From positions 1-44,051 of the forward strand of contig CABYHH010000001.1 in assembly GCA_902518835.1 (NCBI GenBank): a DNA stretch of 44,051 nt, given 5' to 3'. The translations under genes and the position numbers were made by a program. Positions 23,631-33,459 of this stretch are shown here, one piece after another. Every line of letters starts with the position of its first letter. Within the stretch, counting starts at the first letter, position 1. The DNA is from an uncultured Pelagibacteraceae bacterium (GTDB taxonomy: Bacteria; Pseudomonadota; Alphaproteobacteria; Pelagibacterales; Pelagibacteraceae). Under the pieces are notes generated by a model. The model was not told the origin of the DNA, did not search any database, and saw only the letters and a program-made list of their open reading frames with translations.

Positions 23631-24442
23631 AGTTTCAAGTAAATAATAATGAGGTTTATGCTTCTACTGGTGGTAGACCATTCGATAAAAATAAACCTTT
23701 AATAATTTTTGTCCACGGTAGTGGATTGACTCACATGACATGGGTATTGCAAACAAGATACTTCGCTTTCCATGGATATAGTGTGCTTGCGTTAGATATG
23801 CCAGGTCATGGTTTATCTGGTGGAGAAAGTTTAAAATCGATTGAAGATATGGCTGATTGGGTTAGTGATGTAATCGACTCTGTTGGATATAAAGAGGCTT
23901 CATTAGTTGGTCACTCTCAAGGTTGTCTTGTTACTATTGAATGCTCATCTAGAAATCCAGAGAAAATTAAAACGTTAAGTCTTATGGGTGGCGCTGGTGC
24001 TATACCAATGAATCCAGAATTACTAGCACTAGCTGAGGATAATAATCCAAAAGCTGTAGAATTAATGATGGATTGGGCACATGGTCCAGCAGGACATTTT
24101 GGAGGTCATCCTGTTCCAGGTTTGTATCACATAAATACTGGTTCTATGTTAGCAAAAACAAGAACAATTAAAAATACTTTGGGTGTAGATTTTAGAGCTT
24201 GTGATAACTACAAAAATGGTTTTGAAGCAGCAAAAAATATAAAAATACCCACCCTTTCAATACTAGCTACCGACGATAAAATGTGTCCTGTTAAAGAAGG
24301 GAAAAAACTAGCAAATTTAATTGATGGGAGTCAGGTAGATATAATTGACAATTGTGGTCATATGATGCTTTTAGAGGAAGCAGATAGAGTTTTAAAAGTT
24401 TTGAAAAAATTTATAACCACACACTATCCAGCTAATAAATAA
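23627..24442 (+). CDS. Alpha/beta hydrolase
   Basis: 271 residues with a complete hydrolase triad. FVHGSGLTHMTW supplies the oxyanion loop, GHSQGC (about residue 96) the nucleophile Ser, LATDDKMC the Asp, and NCGHMMLLEE the His. A lid with PAGHFGGHPVPG lies between. The overlap with metY (ATGA) implies translational coupling, and so perhaps a role in sulfur-amino-acid metabolism, such as hydrolysis of a thioester or acyl ester. It lacks features that would make it a homoserine acetyltransferase. Substrate unknown. Confidence 0.88.
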   Translation: MKFQVNNNEVYASTGGRPFDKNKPLIIFVHGSGLTHMTWVLQTRYFAFHGYSVLALDMPGHGLSGGESLKSIEDMADWVSDVIDSVGYKEASLVGHSQGCLVTIECSSRNPEKIKTLSLMGGAGAIPMNPELLALAEDNNPKAVELMMDWAHGPAGHFGGHPVPGLYHINTGSMLAKTRTIKNTLGVDFRACDNYKNGFEAAKNIKIPTLSILATDDKMCPVKEGKKLANLIDGSQVDIIDNCGHMMLLEEADRVLKVLKKFITTHYPANK

Positions 24443-24457
24443 AAATTAATATTGTCT

Positions 24458-25567
24458 ATGAAAAAAAACTTTAGATTTTTTGATAATAGACAAAAATATC
24501 TCTTATTTGTTACTACCACAAATGAAAAAAATAGAATTGCAGACGTATTAAAACCAATTGTACAAAAATTAAAACCAAAATATCCTGCATTGAAAATTTT
24601 TGATGCGGGAATGGGAGACGGATCTTTGTTAATGAACATTATGAGACAATGTCACCAAAGAATGCCTAATATACCTTTGTTAATCTCAACAAAAGAAATA
24701 AGCATGGAAGATGTGAGACTCGGTCTTGAGAAACTACCTGATAGATTTGTTGAACATAAAAATACTGTTTTTGTAATTTCAAATTTAAATTATGTTGAGT
24801 CAACATCACTCAGGTCCAATAATACTAACAAACAAAAAAAAATGAATTGGAAAATTGTTAAATTAAAAGGAAATTCATCTTTAGATTTTGCTAACCAATT
24901 AAGAAAATTAAATCGAGGATTTTTAAATAAAAAATGGCAAATAGAAAGAAACCAAAAAACAGGCAATCCAACTTACAAAGAACCGTCAGTAATAATTATT
25001 TATAGAAAAGATCAAGAGTTTACTTTAAAAAATATTATTCCTAAAAAAAATAATGGAAAAAATTATTACGATCTAATTATTGCATCACAGCCCTACAGAT
25101 CAAGAATAACTGCTGAAAAGAAGGTAAAGCTTGTGATAAAACCAATGCTTAATTCCTTGGCAAAAAAAGGAAAACTAGTAATTGTTCATGCGTGTGGAAA
25201 AGACCCAGCAAATAAAATAATAAAGAAAATTTGGCCTAAGGAAAATCCATTTCCAACTTTATATAAATCAATATTAAGCTATATAAAAAAGAATACAAAA
25301 ACAGAAGTGCTAAAAGAATTAAGATTCAAAAAAAAGATAACATTTAGGTATTTATTAAGAGCTTTGCCGAATGAAGTTTCAGGTGGAATTGCAACTTCTC
25401 TCATATTTTCAGCGTGGAATGCATCTGTTTATGTTAATCAAATATCTGATGAACAAATTATGAAAGCCGAAAAATTTAAGAATTACCAAAAAATTGTCAA
25501 AGAAATTGTAAATAAAAACAAAGGTTTATACTTTAATAATGAAATGTTTGTTATTGAAAAAAAATAA
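24458..25567 (+). CDS. Putative class I SAM-dependent methyltransferase
   Basis: About 369 residues. LKIFDAGMGDGSLLMNIMR (near residue 50) is a methyltransferase motif I, and YYDLIIASQPYRSR could serve as motif IV. The middle contains KGNSSLDFANQL. I recognise no specific family; the overall form resembles a methyltransferase acting on a small molecule or protein. I start at ATG 24458 because the alternative at 24452 is TTG. It follows the hydrolase after 15 bases and so is the third gene of the metY unit. Its stop directly touches the stop of the convergent ctaA. Confidence 0.65.
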   Translation: MKKNFRFFDNRQKYLLFVTTTNEKNRIADVLKPIVQKLKPKYPALKIFDAGMGDGSLLMNIMRQCHQRMPNIPLLISTKEISMEDVRLGLEKLPDRFVEHKNTVFVISNLNYVESTSLRSNNTNKQKKMNWKIVKLKGNSSLDFANQLRKLNRGFLNKKWQIERNQKTGNPTYKEPSVIIIYRKDQEFTLKNIIPKKNNGKNYYDLIIASQPYRSRITAEKKVKLVIKPMLNSLAKKGKLVIVHACGKDPANKIIKKIWPKENPFPTLYKSILSYIKKNTKTEVLKELRFKKKITFRYLLRALPNEVSGGIATSLIFSAWNASVYVNQISDEQIMKAEKFKNYQKIVKEIVNKNKGLYFNNEMFVIEKK

Positions 25568-26584
25568 TTAATTAAATCTATTTTTAAACAAAAAATATAT
25601 AGTAGATGTAACGAGAAATATTGAGCTTAACTGGTGTAAGGATGCTACCAATATATTAGCACTGCCTATAACTGTTAAAATTCCCAATATAATTTGCAAG
25701 ATAATAATTAATCCAAGAATATTTATTGCCTTAAAAAGTTTTTGAATCTTATTTTTATAAATATTAAAATATAAAATTCCGTAAACAATCAGTATGAAAT
25801 AAGCCAAATTTCTGTGTATAAATTGAACTAGTGATGGTTCACTTAGAGCAGTTAACTTAAATAGATTTAAAAATTGATTATCATCAGGAAAATAAGTACT
25901 TCCCATAAGAGGCCATGAATTATAAATTTTACCTGCATCCATTCCAGCAACAAAAGCACCAATAATAATTTGAAAAAAAATTAAAAATAAAAACGTCTCT
26001 GGCAAAAAATTTTTTAGTTTTTTTTCAAACTTTATATTTTCATTTAAATTTAGGTAATTCCAATAAATTAATGATAGAATTATAAAAGCAAATAACAAGT
26101 GTACTGATAGTCTAAAATGACTTACATCTACATTATTTACTAAGCCACTTTCAACCATGTACCATCCCAAAAAACCTTGAAAACAAATTAATAAAAAAAT
26201 TAAGTAGTATTTGTAAGTATTCTTAAAACCTATCTTTATGCTGAAATAAATTAATGGGGTTAAAAATAATAAACCAATAATCCTTCCAAGAAATCTGTGT
26301 CCCCACTCCCACCAAAAAATAACTTTGAACTCATTTAAAGTCATAGAAAAATTTTGAAGTTTAAACTCAGTAGTTTTTTGATATGAGTAAAAATAATCTT
26401 CCCATTCATTATTAGTTAAAGGTGGAAAAAAACCTTTTAAAAATTCCCATTCAGTTATTGATAAACCAGAATCAGTTAATCTTGTTAAGCCTCCAACGAC
26501 TATCATGCTGGAAACAAGAAAAAACATAAATAATAGCCAATAAGATAGATAACCTCTATATTTATTATTTAATTCATTATACAT
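25568..26584 (-). CDS. ctaA: Heme A synthase CtaA/Cox15
   Basis: 338 residues with eight membrane segments. The family block VVGGLTRLTDSGLSITEWEFLKG is near the N-terminus. Four His-bearing helices that bind heme are visible: WEWGHRFLGR, DVSHFRLSVHL, QFIHRNLAYF and SLHQLSSI. It oxidises the methyl group of heme O to form heme A for the aa3-type cytochrome oxidase. The length and long N-terminal loop are of the alphaproteobacterial/mitochondrial type 2 form. It shares its end with the preceding plus-strand gene without any spacer. Confidence 0.96.
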   Translation of the reverse strand: MYNELNNKYRGYLSYWLLFMFFLVSSMIVVGGLTRLTDSGLSITEWEFLKGFFPPLTNNEWEDYFYSYQKTTEFKLQNFSMTLNEFKVIFWWEWGHRFLGRIIGLLFLTPLIYFSIKIGFKNTYKYYLIFLLICFQGFLGWYMVESGLVNNVDVSHFRLSVHLLFAFIILSLIYWNYLNLNENIKFEKKLKNFLPETFLFLIFFQIIIGAFVAGMDAGKIYNSWPLMGSTYFPDDNQFLNLFKLTALSEPSLVQFIHRNLAYFILIVYGILYFNIYKNKIQKLFKAINILGLIIILQIILGILTVIGSANILVASLHQLSSIFLVTSTIYFLFKNRFN

Positions 26585-26626
26585 ATTTGTTAGATATATT
26601 ATTTATGAAATATACCAATAGCGTAA

Positions 26627-26917
26627 ATGTCGCCTGATAACAAAAAAAAACTTAAAAAATTAAGAAATAAATTAGATCTACTTGATAATCAATTATTGAG
26701 ATTAGTCAAGATAAGAACAAATTTAGTAAAAGATGTCTTAAAATTAAAAATTTATAAAAAAGAAATTATCGACAGAAAAAGAATTAAAAAGATTCTTCTG
26801 AACATAAAAATAAAATCTTTAAAACATAACATAGACCCAATGATTACAAACAGGATTTGGAAAAATATGATATGGTCTTATATTGATTTTGAGAAGAAAA
26901 ACTTTAAGAAAAAATAA
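26627..26917 (+). CDS. Chorismate mutase, AroQ type
   Basis: A 96-residue all-helical AroQ domain. LKKLRNKLDLLDNQLLRLVKIRTNLV has the conserved Arg and the D-x-x-D/N-x-x-L-L spacing; IIDRKRIKKIL supplies the next Arg pair, and the last helix includes ITNRIWKNMIW. It turns chorismate into prephenate for tyrosine and phenylalanine. The protein has no fused prephenate dehydratase. Its length and Lys richness are normal for a SAR11 enzyme. It is convergent with rpmG with no space between. Confidence 0.85.
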   Translation: MSPDNKKKLKKLRNKLDLLDNQLLRLVKIRTNLVKDVLKLKIYKKEIIDRKRIKKILLNIKIKSLKHNIDPMITNRIWKNMIWSYIDFEKKNFKKK

Positions 26918-27109
26918 TTACTTACTGTGGGGAGGAAGTTTTTTTTCAATAAACATTTCATGTTTACGTGTAGCAGGATTATATTTTTTTGCTTTTAATT
27001 TTATTTTGGCTTTTTCTCCTCCAGCAGGTTTTCTAACGTAGTAAAAGAATGAACTATCAGGTTTAGTCTCTGGGACTAATCTTACTTTAATATGTGTTTT
27101 CTTTGCCAT
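26918..27109 (-). CDS. rpmG: 50S ribosomal protein L33
   Basis: 63 residues beginning MAKKTHIKVRLVPETKPDSS, with FFYYVRKP and the C-terminal KKYNPATRKHEMFIEKKL, the form normal for bL33. No zinc-binding Cys pairs are present, so it is the zinc-free paralogue. It follows the MerR gene by 1 base. Confidence 0.95.
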   Translation of the reverse strand: MAKKTHIKVRLVPETKPDSSFFYYVRKPAGGEKAKIKLKAKKYNPATRKHEMFIEKKLPPHSK

Positions 27110-27110
27110 T

Positions 27111-27476
27111 TTATCTTTTTAAATTATTAATTAATTTTGATATATTTTTAATCTTTAATTTCAAATCTTGAGCTTTTATAGATTGATTTAATGTTTCGTC
27201 AAGTTTTAAAAATTCCTTTTTATCTAAAATTTTTTTAACACCATTTAATGTCATACCTTGTTCCTTTAAAAGGAAATGTATTCTTTTTAATAATTCAATA
27301 GTTTCTTTATCATAATATCTTCTCCTCCCATTTAATATTTTTGGTTTAATTTGTTTAAATTCTTTTTCCCAAAAACGGATTGTATGAGTGGGAGACGACC
27401 TACCTTTTTTTGTTTTAAGATTTAGTATTTTCACAACCTCACCTATAGTTTTATAAGCATTATCAAATTTGCTCAT
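27111..27476 (-). CDS. MerR family transcriptional regulator
   Basis: 121 residues with a winged-helix MerR domain: YKTIGEVVKILNLKTKK, then HTIRFWEKEFKQIKPK, and GRRRYYDKETIELLKRIHFLLKEQGMTLNGVKKIL. A short helical tail would form the dimer coiled coil. No Cys for metal binding is present. A MerR gene of this kind sits after ihfA in many Alphaproteobacteria; its target there is unknown. It is 2 bases from ihfA on the same strand. Confidence 0.92.
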   Translation of the reverse strand: MSKFDNAYKTIGEVVKILNLKTKKGRSSPTHTIRFWEKEFKQIKPKILNGRRRYYDKETIELLKRIHFLLKEQGMTLNGVKKILDKKEFLKLDETLNQSIKAQDLKLKIKNISKLINNLKR

Positions 27477-27478
27477 TG

Positions 27479-27769
27479 TTATAATAAATTAATAATTTCC
27501 TTAAATTCTTTAGATGGTTTAAACAAAACTACATTTCTTTCAGCAATTTTTTTTTCTTCTTTAGTCTTTGGATTTCGTCCAATACGAGATTTTTTAGATC
27601 TAATTTTAAAAGTGCCAAATAACGATATCTTTATTTTTCCTGATTTTTGTAAACTATCCACAATCAAATTAAAGAAATCTTCAATTAAACTTTCTGTAAT
27701 ATTTTTAGAAAAACCTATCTGCATATAAACTTGATTTATCAAATCTTTTTTAGTTAAATTGCGTCTCAT
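27479..27769 (-). CDS. ihfA: Integration host factor subunit alpha
   Basis: 96 residues of the HU/IHF fold. LTKKDLINQVYMQIGFSKN is the N-terminal helix pair, ISLFGTFKIRSKKSRIGRNPKT carries the DNA-bending beta arm with the conserved R-x-G-R-N-P, and VVLFKPSKEFKEIINLL ends the protein. Place between plsX and merR supports the alpha subunit rather than HU. It would bend DNA in recombination and transcription, and is also a usual partner of tyrosine recombinases. Confidence 0.9.
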   Translation of the reverse strand: MRRNLTKKDLINQVYMQIGFSKNITESLIEDFFNLIVDSLQKSGKIKISLFGTFKIRSKKSRIGRNPKTKEEKKIAERNVVLFKPSKEFKEIINLL

Positions 27770-27772
27770 AAA

Positions 27773-28774
27773 TTAAATATTATTCTTAATTTTATCAATT
27801 AAATTTCCTTGAATAATCTTACTGCAAACTTCTAGAGAATTAGAAAAACCAATATAATCAGTTCCACCATGACTCTTCACAACTGGAGCATCTAATCCAA
27901 TAAATATAGCTCCATTATATAATCTGGGATCCAGTCTGTTTTTAAATTTTTTTAAATTAGAAAAATTTAGTAGGGAAGAAATTTTTGCAATTAAAGATCC
28001 TTTGAGAGCAAATCTTAGCTCATCCATTATAAAATTTGCAGTTCCTTCTGCAGTTTTAAGAGCCACATTTCCTGAAAACCCATCTGAAACTATTACGTTT
28101 ACTTCACCATTCATGATTTGGTTACCCTCTATATATCCTGCAAAATTAAAATTTTTATTTTTATTTTCGCTAAGTTTTTGAGAGGTTTCTTTTATTATTT
28201 CATTACCCTTAAGCTCTTCTGTTCCAATGTTAAGTAATGCAACATTCGGATTTTCCATTGGATACAAAGATTTGTATAACGATGCCCCCATTATAGAAAA
28301 ATCAACTAAATTTTTTGAGCTACATTCAATGTTAGCTCCTAAATCTAAAACTACACTCATACCATTTTTATTTGGCCATAATGCTGACAAAGCAGGTTTG
28401 TCTATATTTTCAATCATTTTTAAATTTAGTTTAGAAATTACAAGAAGTGCACCTGTATTACCCGCAGAAATAACTATATCAGAATCTTTTTTTTTTACGC
28501 TTTCAACTGCTAACCACATACTAGTACCCTTCCCCCTTTTTGCTGCCTCTAAAGGACTATCTGTGCTTTTAACATTTTCATTTGTATCGAAAATTTCGTA
28601 AAAATCTTTGTCAATCTTGTTATTTATATGTTTTATTATTTCATGTTTATTTCCAAAAATCTTATAAAAATTATTCTTATTTAAGTTATGATTGTGGATT
28701 ATGCCGTCAACAACTTTTTTTGGAGATCCATCTCCACCCATTGCATCAATTGCAATCTTAACTGAATCACTCAT
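27773..28774 (-). CDS. plsX: Phosphate acyltransferase PlsX
   Basis: 333 residues. VKIAIDAMGGDGSPKKVVDGI starts the protein as in all PlsX; LEAAKRGKGTSMWLAVESVK, VISAGNTGALLV and VVLDLGANIECS are the following conserved blocks, and IVSDGFSGNVALKTAEG lies near the end. It makes acyl phosphate from acyl-ACP for PlsY in phospholipid synthesis. It follows rpmF (18-base gap). The usual next gene, fabH, is not here; ihfA comes 3 bases after. Confidence 0.96.
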   Translation of the reverse strand: MSDSVKIAIDAMGGDGSPKKVVDGIIHNHNLNKNNFYKIFGNKHEIIKHINNKIDKDFYEIFDTNENVKSTDSPLEAAKRGKGTSMWLAVESVKKKDSDIVISAGNTGALLVISKLNLKMIENIDKPALSALWPNKNGMSVVLDLGANIECSSKNLVDFSIMGASLYKSLYPMENPNVALLNIGTEELKGNEIIKETSQKLSENKNKNFNFAGYIEGNQIMNGEVNVIVSDGFSGNVALKTAEGTANFIMDELRFALKGSLIAKISSLLNFSNLKKFKNRLDPRLYNGAIFIGLDAPVVKSHGGTDYIGFSNSLEVCSKIIQGNLIDKIKNNI

Positions 28775-28792
28775 TTAATTATTTTAAAGTAT

Positions 28793-28975
28793 TTATTCTT
28801 TCGGGTCTATAACCTGACGACCTTTGTACATCCCAGTTTTTAAATCCAAATGATGAGATAATCTATATTCCCCAGATTTTTTATCTTCTATTATATTTTT
28901 TGGTGAATACTTCATATTTTGAGCTCTTCTCATGCCTGTTCTTGATGGGGTTTGTTTACGTTTTGGAACTGCCAT
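28793..28975 (-). CDS. rpmF: 50S ribosomal protein L32
   Basis: 60 residues starting [20 protein letters not shown], the diagnostic N-terminus of bL32, and [19 protein letters not shown] after it. The two Cys pairs of the zinc form are absent. The rpmF-plsX order is the usual one. Confidence 0.96.
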   Translation of the reverse strand: MAVPKRKQTPSRTGMRRAQNMKYSPKNIIEDKKSGEYRLSHHLDLKTGMYKGRQVIDPKE

Positions 28976-28977
28976 AA

Positions 28978-29445
28978 TTATTTGTTACTTACACTCTTTA
29001 TGAATGAATTAAAAGTTTTTTTTGAAATTTTGTCATCAAAATCATCAAAATAATCAACAATTTTTGAAATATCACCAAAATTTTTTAAAAACTTTAAGAG
29101 CTTTTTTTCTTTTTCAATTTGATTGTCAGTTTTCCAAAAATGGATGTCAGAGACTATTGAATGAAATAGATTAATATAGTCTTTCATTTTTTTGTTTATA
29201 GATTGGTCTCCATATCCAATTTCTCTAATACTCAATTCTATTTGTCTAAAATTAAAATCATATAATTCTTGAAGAGTTTTTTTTTCTTCCTTATCTTTAA
29301 AATTTTTAAGAAAAAATGCAAAATGTAATAGAAATAGTGAAAGTCTATCTGAAAAAGTATCTTGTTTTATCAAATTTGAATATAATTTTTTATTTGTGGT
29401 TAAATTAATCAAATTATTGTAGATTTTTAGATAATCTTTATTCAT
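28978..29445 (-). CDS. Ubiquinol-cytochrome c chaperone family protein
   Basis: About 155 residues from ATG 29445. It matches the bacterial relatives of the yeast Cbp3 chaperone: [21 protein letters not shown], the short conserved [18 protein letters not shown], and [25 protein letters not shown]. It should help assemble cytochrome b of the bc1 complex. A longer frame starts at 29496, but its added residues lie within the oppositely directed lipoprotein gene and do not look like the family. It precedes rpmF by 2 bases on the minus strand, as in other Alphaproteobacteria. Confidence 0.87.
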   Translation of the reverse strand: MNKDYLKIYNNLINLTTNKKLYSNLIKQDTFSDRLSLFLLHFAFFLKNFKDKEEKKTLQELYDFNFRQIELSIREIGYGDQSINKKMKDYINLFHSIVSDIHFWKTDNQIEKEKKLLKFLKNFGDISKIVDYFDDFDDKISKKTFNSFIKSVSNK

Positions 29446-29908
29446 GAAATATATACTACATATAATAATAGTATTTTTCTTTATAACAAGTTGCACTTTA
29501 GATCGGGTTGTTAAAAAACATGGTGTAAGAAACCTTGAAAAAAAACAGAAGAAATTATTGATTTTTGAAACAAATAAAAATGATATTCAGGAGATATTGG
29601 GACCACCCTCTAGTAGAAGCGTTTTTGATAATGATTTATGGATATATATTGAGAGAGAAATTACTAATGATAAACTATTAAAACTAGGTGGTGAAAAACT
29701 AATTGTAAATAATGTCCTTTTTCTAGAAATTGATAATAAAGGATTACTGATTAAAAAAAACTTTTATGATATCAATGAAATGAATGAGGCAAAACTTAGT
29801 GAGCTTAGTACAGAGACAAAGTATAGTAAAAGATCATTTATTTATGATTTTTTATCTAGTATGAGACAAAAAATAAATGATCCTTTGGGTAAAAGAAAAA
29901 AACCTTAA
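29444..29908 (+). CDS. BamE/OmlA-family outer-membrane lipoprotein
   Basis: 154 residues. A short signal peptide ends in the lipobox FITSC, making Cys17 the lipidated residue. The BamE/SmpA-OmlA domain includes NKNDIQEILGPPSSRSVFDNDLWIYIE, the usual N-x-x-x-V/I-x-x-x-L-G-x-P-x-x pattern followed by the WxY strand. It would belong to the BAM complex that inserts outer-membrane proteins. Its ATG overlaps the ATG of the opposite-strand chaperone gene by 2 bases. BamE next to the cytochrome c chaperone and rpmF-plsX is a known alphaproteobacterial arrangement. Confidence 0.9.
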   Translation: MKYILHIIIVFFFITSCTLDRVVKKHGVRNLEKKQKKLLIFETNKNDIQEILGPPSSRSVFDNDLWIYIEREITNDKLLKLGGEKLIVNNVLFLEIDNKGLLIKKNFYDINEMNEAKLSELSTETKYSKRSFIYDFLSSMRQKINDPLGKRKKP

Positions 29909-29919
29909 ATAAAATTGGT

Positions 29920-32025
29920 TTAACCTGCAATTACAGCTAAAAGTAAAAGTGCAACTATATTTGTAATTTTTATCATCGGATTAACGGCTGGTCCGGCAGT
30001 ATCTTTATAAGGATCACCAACAGTGTCACCTGTAACTGCTGCCTTATGAGCTTCCGATCCCTTGCCGCCATGATTCCCATCCTCAATGAATTTTTTTGCA
30101 TTATCCCAAGCTCCACCACCTGCTGTCATTGAAACTGCAACGAATAAGCCTGTGATTATTACTCCTAACAACATAGCTCCTACAGAAGCTAAAGCTGCGA
30201 CCTGACCACCGATTGCAAAAATTATAAAATATAAAACGATGGGTGATAAAACTGGAAGTAGTGAGGGAATAATCATTTCTTTGATTGCTGCTACAGTTAA
30301 TAAGTCAACTAATTTAGCATAGTCTGGTTTTTGTTTTCTCTTCATTATGCCTGGATATTTTTTAAACTGTCTTCTAACCTCAATTACAACGGCACCACCT
30401 GCCCTACCAACGGCTTGCATCCCCATAGATCCAAATAAATAAGGCAACATTCCACCAATTAAAAGACCTACAACTATATAAGGGTTAGATAAATCAAAAG
30501 TTACAACAATACCTTCTAATTTTGAACCAGCAATTTTAGAAAAATGTTTTATATCCTCAGTATATGCTGCAAATAAAACAAGAGCACCTAAGCCAGCTGA
30601 ACCAATAGCATAACCCTTAGTAACAGCTTTTGTAGTATTTCCCACTGCGTCTAATGCATCAGTAGTTTTCCTAACATTGTTAGGTAATTTAGACATTTCA
30701 GCTATACCGCCTGCATTATCAGTTACTGGTCCATAGGCATCTAAAGCTACAACCATTCCTGCTAATGCCAACATGGTGGTTACAGCAATTGCGATCCCAT
30801 AAAGTCCTGCAATATGATTAGTTAATAAAATTCCTGCAACAATAATTAATGCAGGTATCGCAGTAGCTTCTAAAGAAATTGCTAAACCTTGGATTACATT
30901 AGTACCGTGTCCTGTGATAGATGAGCTAGCCACACTTCTTACCGGTCTGTAATTGGTTCCAGTATAATATTCTGTCACCCATATTAACAATCCTGTAATT
31001 ATTAATCCAATGACTCCGCAGTAATATAAACTCAAACCTGAAAATGATTTGTCATCTAGCAGATATTGATTTTCTAAACCTAAAACAAAATCAGTAACAG
31101 GATAAAGGATTGCTAAAGATGAAATCGCAGAAACAACAAAACCTTTATATAAAGCATTCATTACATTTTTACTTTTTCCAAGTTTAACAAAAAATGTTCC
31201 TAATATTGAAGTTAAAATGCATGCCCCACCTATTGTTAATGGATAAATCATCATAGACATATCGCCTGGAAAAAAAATTGAAGACAAAACCATAGTGGCT
31301 ACAATCGTTACCGCATAAGTTTCAAACAAATCAGCAGCCATACCAGCGCAATCTCCAACGTTATCCCCAACGTTATCAGCTATAACTGCTGGATTCCTTG
31401 GATCATCTTCTGGAATACCTGCCTCAACTTTACCGACTAGATCTGCACCAACGTCAGCACCCTTAGTAAAAATTCCACCACCTAATCTAGCAAAAATTGA
31501 TATTAATGATGCTCCAAAACCTAATGCAACCAAAGCATTAACAATTTCTCTTTCATCAATATTAAATTTTAATAATAAATAATAATATACAGCTATTGAT
31601 AATAAAGCCAATCCGGCCACTAACATACCAGTTACAGCACCAGATTTAAAAGCTACTGATAAACCACTTGCCAAACCTTTTCTTGAAGCCTCTGCAGTTC
31701 TAACATTAGCTTCAACAGAAACTAACATTCCAACATATCCAGCAATTCCTGACAAAGTAGCTCCAATTAAATAACCTAAACCAACAAGAGGACTAAAAGC
31801 AATACTAACAATTACCAAAACTACAATACCAACAATTGCTATTGTTTTATATTGTCTAGCTAAATAAGCTTTAGCACCAATCTGTATCGCTGAAGCTATA
31901 TCTTGCATTTTAGAATTTCCTGCACTTGAATTGAGAATATTTTTTCCGGTAAAATATCCATAAACAATTGATAAAAGGCCTGCTCCGATAGTATATAAAA
32001 GTATTGTTTCTATTGATGAATTCAT
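29920..32025 (-). CDS. hppA: Membrane H+-translocating pyrophosphatase
   Basis: 701 residues with about 16 membrane segments. The substrate site [21 protein letters not shown] is followed by [20 protein letters not shown], and [19 protein letters not shown] near the C-terminus; all catalytic acidic motifs are present. The K+-specificity segment reads [10 protein letters not shown]: Lys at that position marks the K+-independent class (K+-dependent enzymes have Ala). It pumps protons with energy from pyrophosphate, saving ATP. A 71-base gap separates it from thiL. Confidence 0.97.
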   Translation of the reverse strand: MNSSIETILLYTIGAGLLSIVYGYFTGKNILNSSAGNSKMQDIASAIQIGAKAYLARQYKTIAIVGIVVLVIVSIAFSPLVGLGYLIGATLSGIAGYVGMLVSVEANVRTAEASRKGLASGLSVAFKSGAVTGMLVAGLALLSIAVYYYLLLKFNIDEREIVNALVALGFGASLISIFARLGGGIFTKGADVGADLVGKVEAGIPEDDPRNPAVIADNVGDNVGDCAGMAADLFETYAVTIVATMVLSSIFFPGDMSMMIYPLTIGGACILTSILGTFFVKLGKSKNVMNALYKGFVVSAISSLAILYPVTDFVLGLENQYLLDDKSFSGLSLYYCGVIGLIITGLLIWVTEYYTGTNYRPVRSVASSSITGHGTNVIQGLAISLEATAIPALIIVAGILLTNHIAGLYGIAIAVTTMLALAGMVVALDAYGPVTDNAGGIAEMSKLPNNVRKTTDALDAVGNTTKAVTKGYAIGSAGLGALVLFAAYTEDIKHFSKIAGSKLEGIVVTFDLSNPYIVVGLLIGGMLPYLFGSMGMQAVGRAGGAVVIEVRRQFKKYPGIMKRKQKPDYAKLVDLLTVAAIKEMIIPSLLPVLSPIVLYFIIFAIGGQVAALASVGAMLLGVIITGLFVAVSMTAGGGAWDNAKKFIEDGNHGGKGSEAHKAAVTGDTVGDPYKDTAGPAVNPMIKITNIVALLLLAVIAG

Positions 32026-32096
32026 AATTAAGTTAAAATAAGTAATTTTTAATATTAAAAACCGGACAATACAAAAAAAGATATAAAAGGCAATAA

Positions 32097-33062
32097 TTAA
32101 CTTTGAAATTTATGGGTATAACCTTTATCTTTGAGGACAATTTTTCCACCTTTTTGATCAATTATGTGAGATTTTTGAGTCTGCGAACAAATTTTACCTA
32201 TTTTTGAAATCTTAATACCCAATGTATTACTAAATTTTTTTATGATTCCAGATTTTGATGGTTTAGCAGTAAACAAAATTTGATAGTCATCACCTCTAGA
32301 TATAAATAATTTTTTATTTAATTTTTTTATTTTTATTAAAGTTTCCAATTGTTTTGAAATTGGAATATCATTTAAATTCAACTTGAAAGATAATTTTTGA
32401 TTATTAATTAATTTTTTTAAATCATTAAATAATCCATCAGATATATCTATGGATGAATTAGCAAAAAATAAGAGTTTATTTGTTAATTTAAAACATAGTG
32501 AAGGTAAAAAATATTTTTGTACAAAATATTTTTGTAAAACTTTTTTAATGTATAATTTTTTTTTTAAAATTTGTAATCCAGCAAAACTGTCGCCTAGATT
32601 ACCAGTAACATAAATATCATCATTTATTTTGGCTTTATTTCTGAATATAATATTTTTTGAAAAACCTATACTTACTATAGTAAAACTCAGTTTATTTGAA
32701 AAAACTGTATCACCACCACAAAGACTTATTTTGTATTTTTTTTGTTCTTGCTTTAAAGACTTAGAAATTTTATTTAAATTAGTTTTTGAGAATGATTTAT
32801 CATTACCTGAACCAGATATAAAATAATATTTGGGTTTTACTCCCTTGCAAATTAAATCAGAAATCGATGATCTAATAATCTTTTTAATTACCAAGGAAGG
32901 TTTTAAAAAATTGTAAAAATGTACGCCTTCTACATATGTGTCCATAGAAACAACAATTTTTCTTTTTTTATCAAAAAAAACATCATCATTTAAATTTAGA
33001 GAATTTTTATTATTTTTTGTAAGCGAAACGAAATATCTTTTTATAATTTCAAATTCATCCAT
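32097..33062 (-). CDS. thiL: Thiamine-monophosphate kinase
   Basis: 321 residues. [13 protein letters not shown] binds metal and substrate, [11 protein letters not shown] and [14 protein letters not shown] are ATP-site segments, [15 protein letters not shown] is the helix motif of the family, and [16 protein letters not shown] comes late. It phosphorylates thiamine phosphate to thiamine pyrophosphate, the last step of cofactor synthesis. The gene follows nusB with 1 base between them. Confidence 0.94.
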   Translation of the reverse strand: MDEFEIIKRYFVSLTKNNKNSLNLNDDVFFDKKRKIVVSMDTYVEGVHFYNFLKPSLVIKKIIRSSISDLICKGVKPKYYFISGSGNDKSFSKTNLNKISKSLKQEQKKYKISLCGGDTVFSNKLSFTIVSIGFSKNIIFRNKAKINDDIYVTGNLGDSFAGLQILKKKLYIKKVLQKYFVQKYFLPSLCFKLTNKLLFFANSSIDISDGLFNDLKKLINNQKLSFKLNLNDIPISKQLETLIKIKKLNKKLFISRGDDYQILFTAKPSKSGIIKKFSNTLGIKISKIGKICSQTQKSHIIDQKGGKIVLKDKGYTHKFQS

Positions 33063-33063
33063 A

Positions 33064-33459
33064 CTAAGGTCTTAATTTCTTTGCAATATTATCCAATAAA
33101 GCATTAAGATACTTTGTTTGTGTATCTTCTAAAAAAAAATTAGATGCTTCCAAATACTCTTTAATAATTATATTAATTGATAAGTTTGGTTTATACAAAA
33201 ATTCATAAGTGGCTGACTTGAGAATTATTTGAAATACTTTATCTAACTTCTTTAGTTTAAAATTTAAATTCAGGTTTTTTTCGAGTTCTTCTGATAAAAT
33301 TTCATCTCTTTCAAGAGTTCCAAAAACAATATCTTTTATAAATTTTTTAAATCTATGTTTAGGAAAGTTAATTTTTTCATCATCATTAAAAAATTTTCCA
33401 TATAATTTCTGAATAATGATAACTCTAGGATTATTTTTTGGACTGTATTTTGTTCTCAT
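33064..33459 (-). CDS. nusB: Transcription antitermination factor NusB
   Basis: 131 residues, all helical. SPKNNPRVIIIQKLYGKFF opens like the R-x-x-A-L-Q-x-L-Y of NusB, and INIIIKEYLEASNFFLEDTQTKYLNALLDNIAKKL closes with the conserved E-x-V-x-x-A-x-x-F pattern and LNAVLDxI helix. It joins NusE in rRNA antitermination. It overlaps ribH by 4 bases, the normal ribH-nusB link. Confidence 0.9.
   Translation of the reverse strand: MRTKYSPKNNPRVIIIQKLYGKFFNDDEKINFPKHRFKKFIKDIVFGTLERDEILSEELEKNLNLNFKLKKLDKVFQIILKSATYEFLYKPNLSINIIIKEYLEASNFFLEDTQTKYLNALLDNIAKKLRP

Noticed and set aside
29446-29496. Upstream start of the cytochrome c chaperone
   Set aside because: The added residues overlap the opposite BamE-like gene and do not match the family start.
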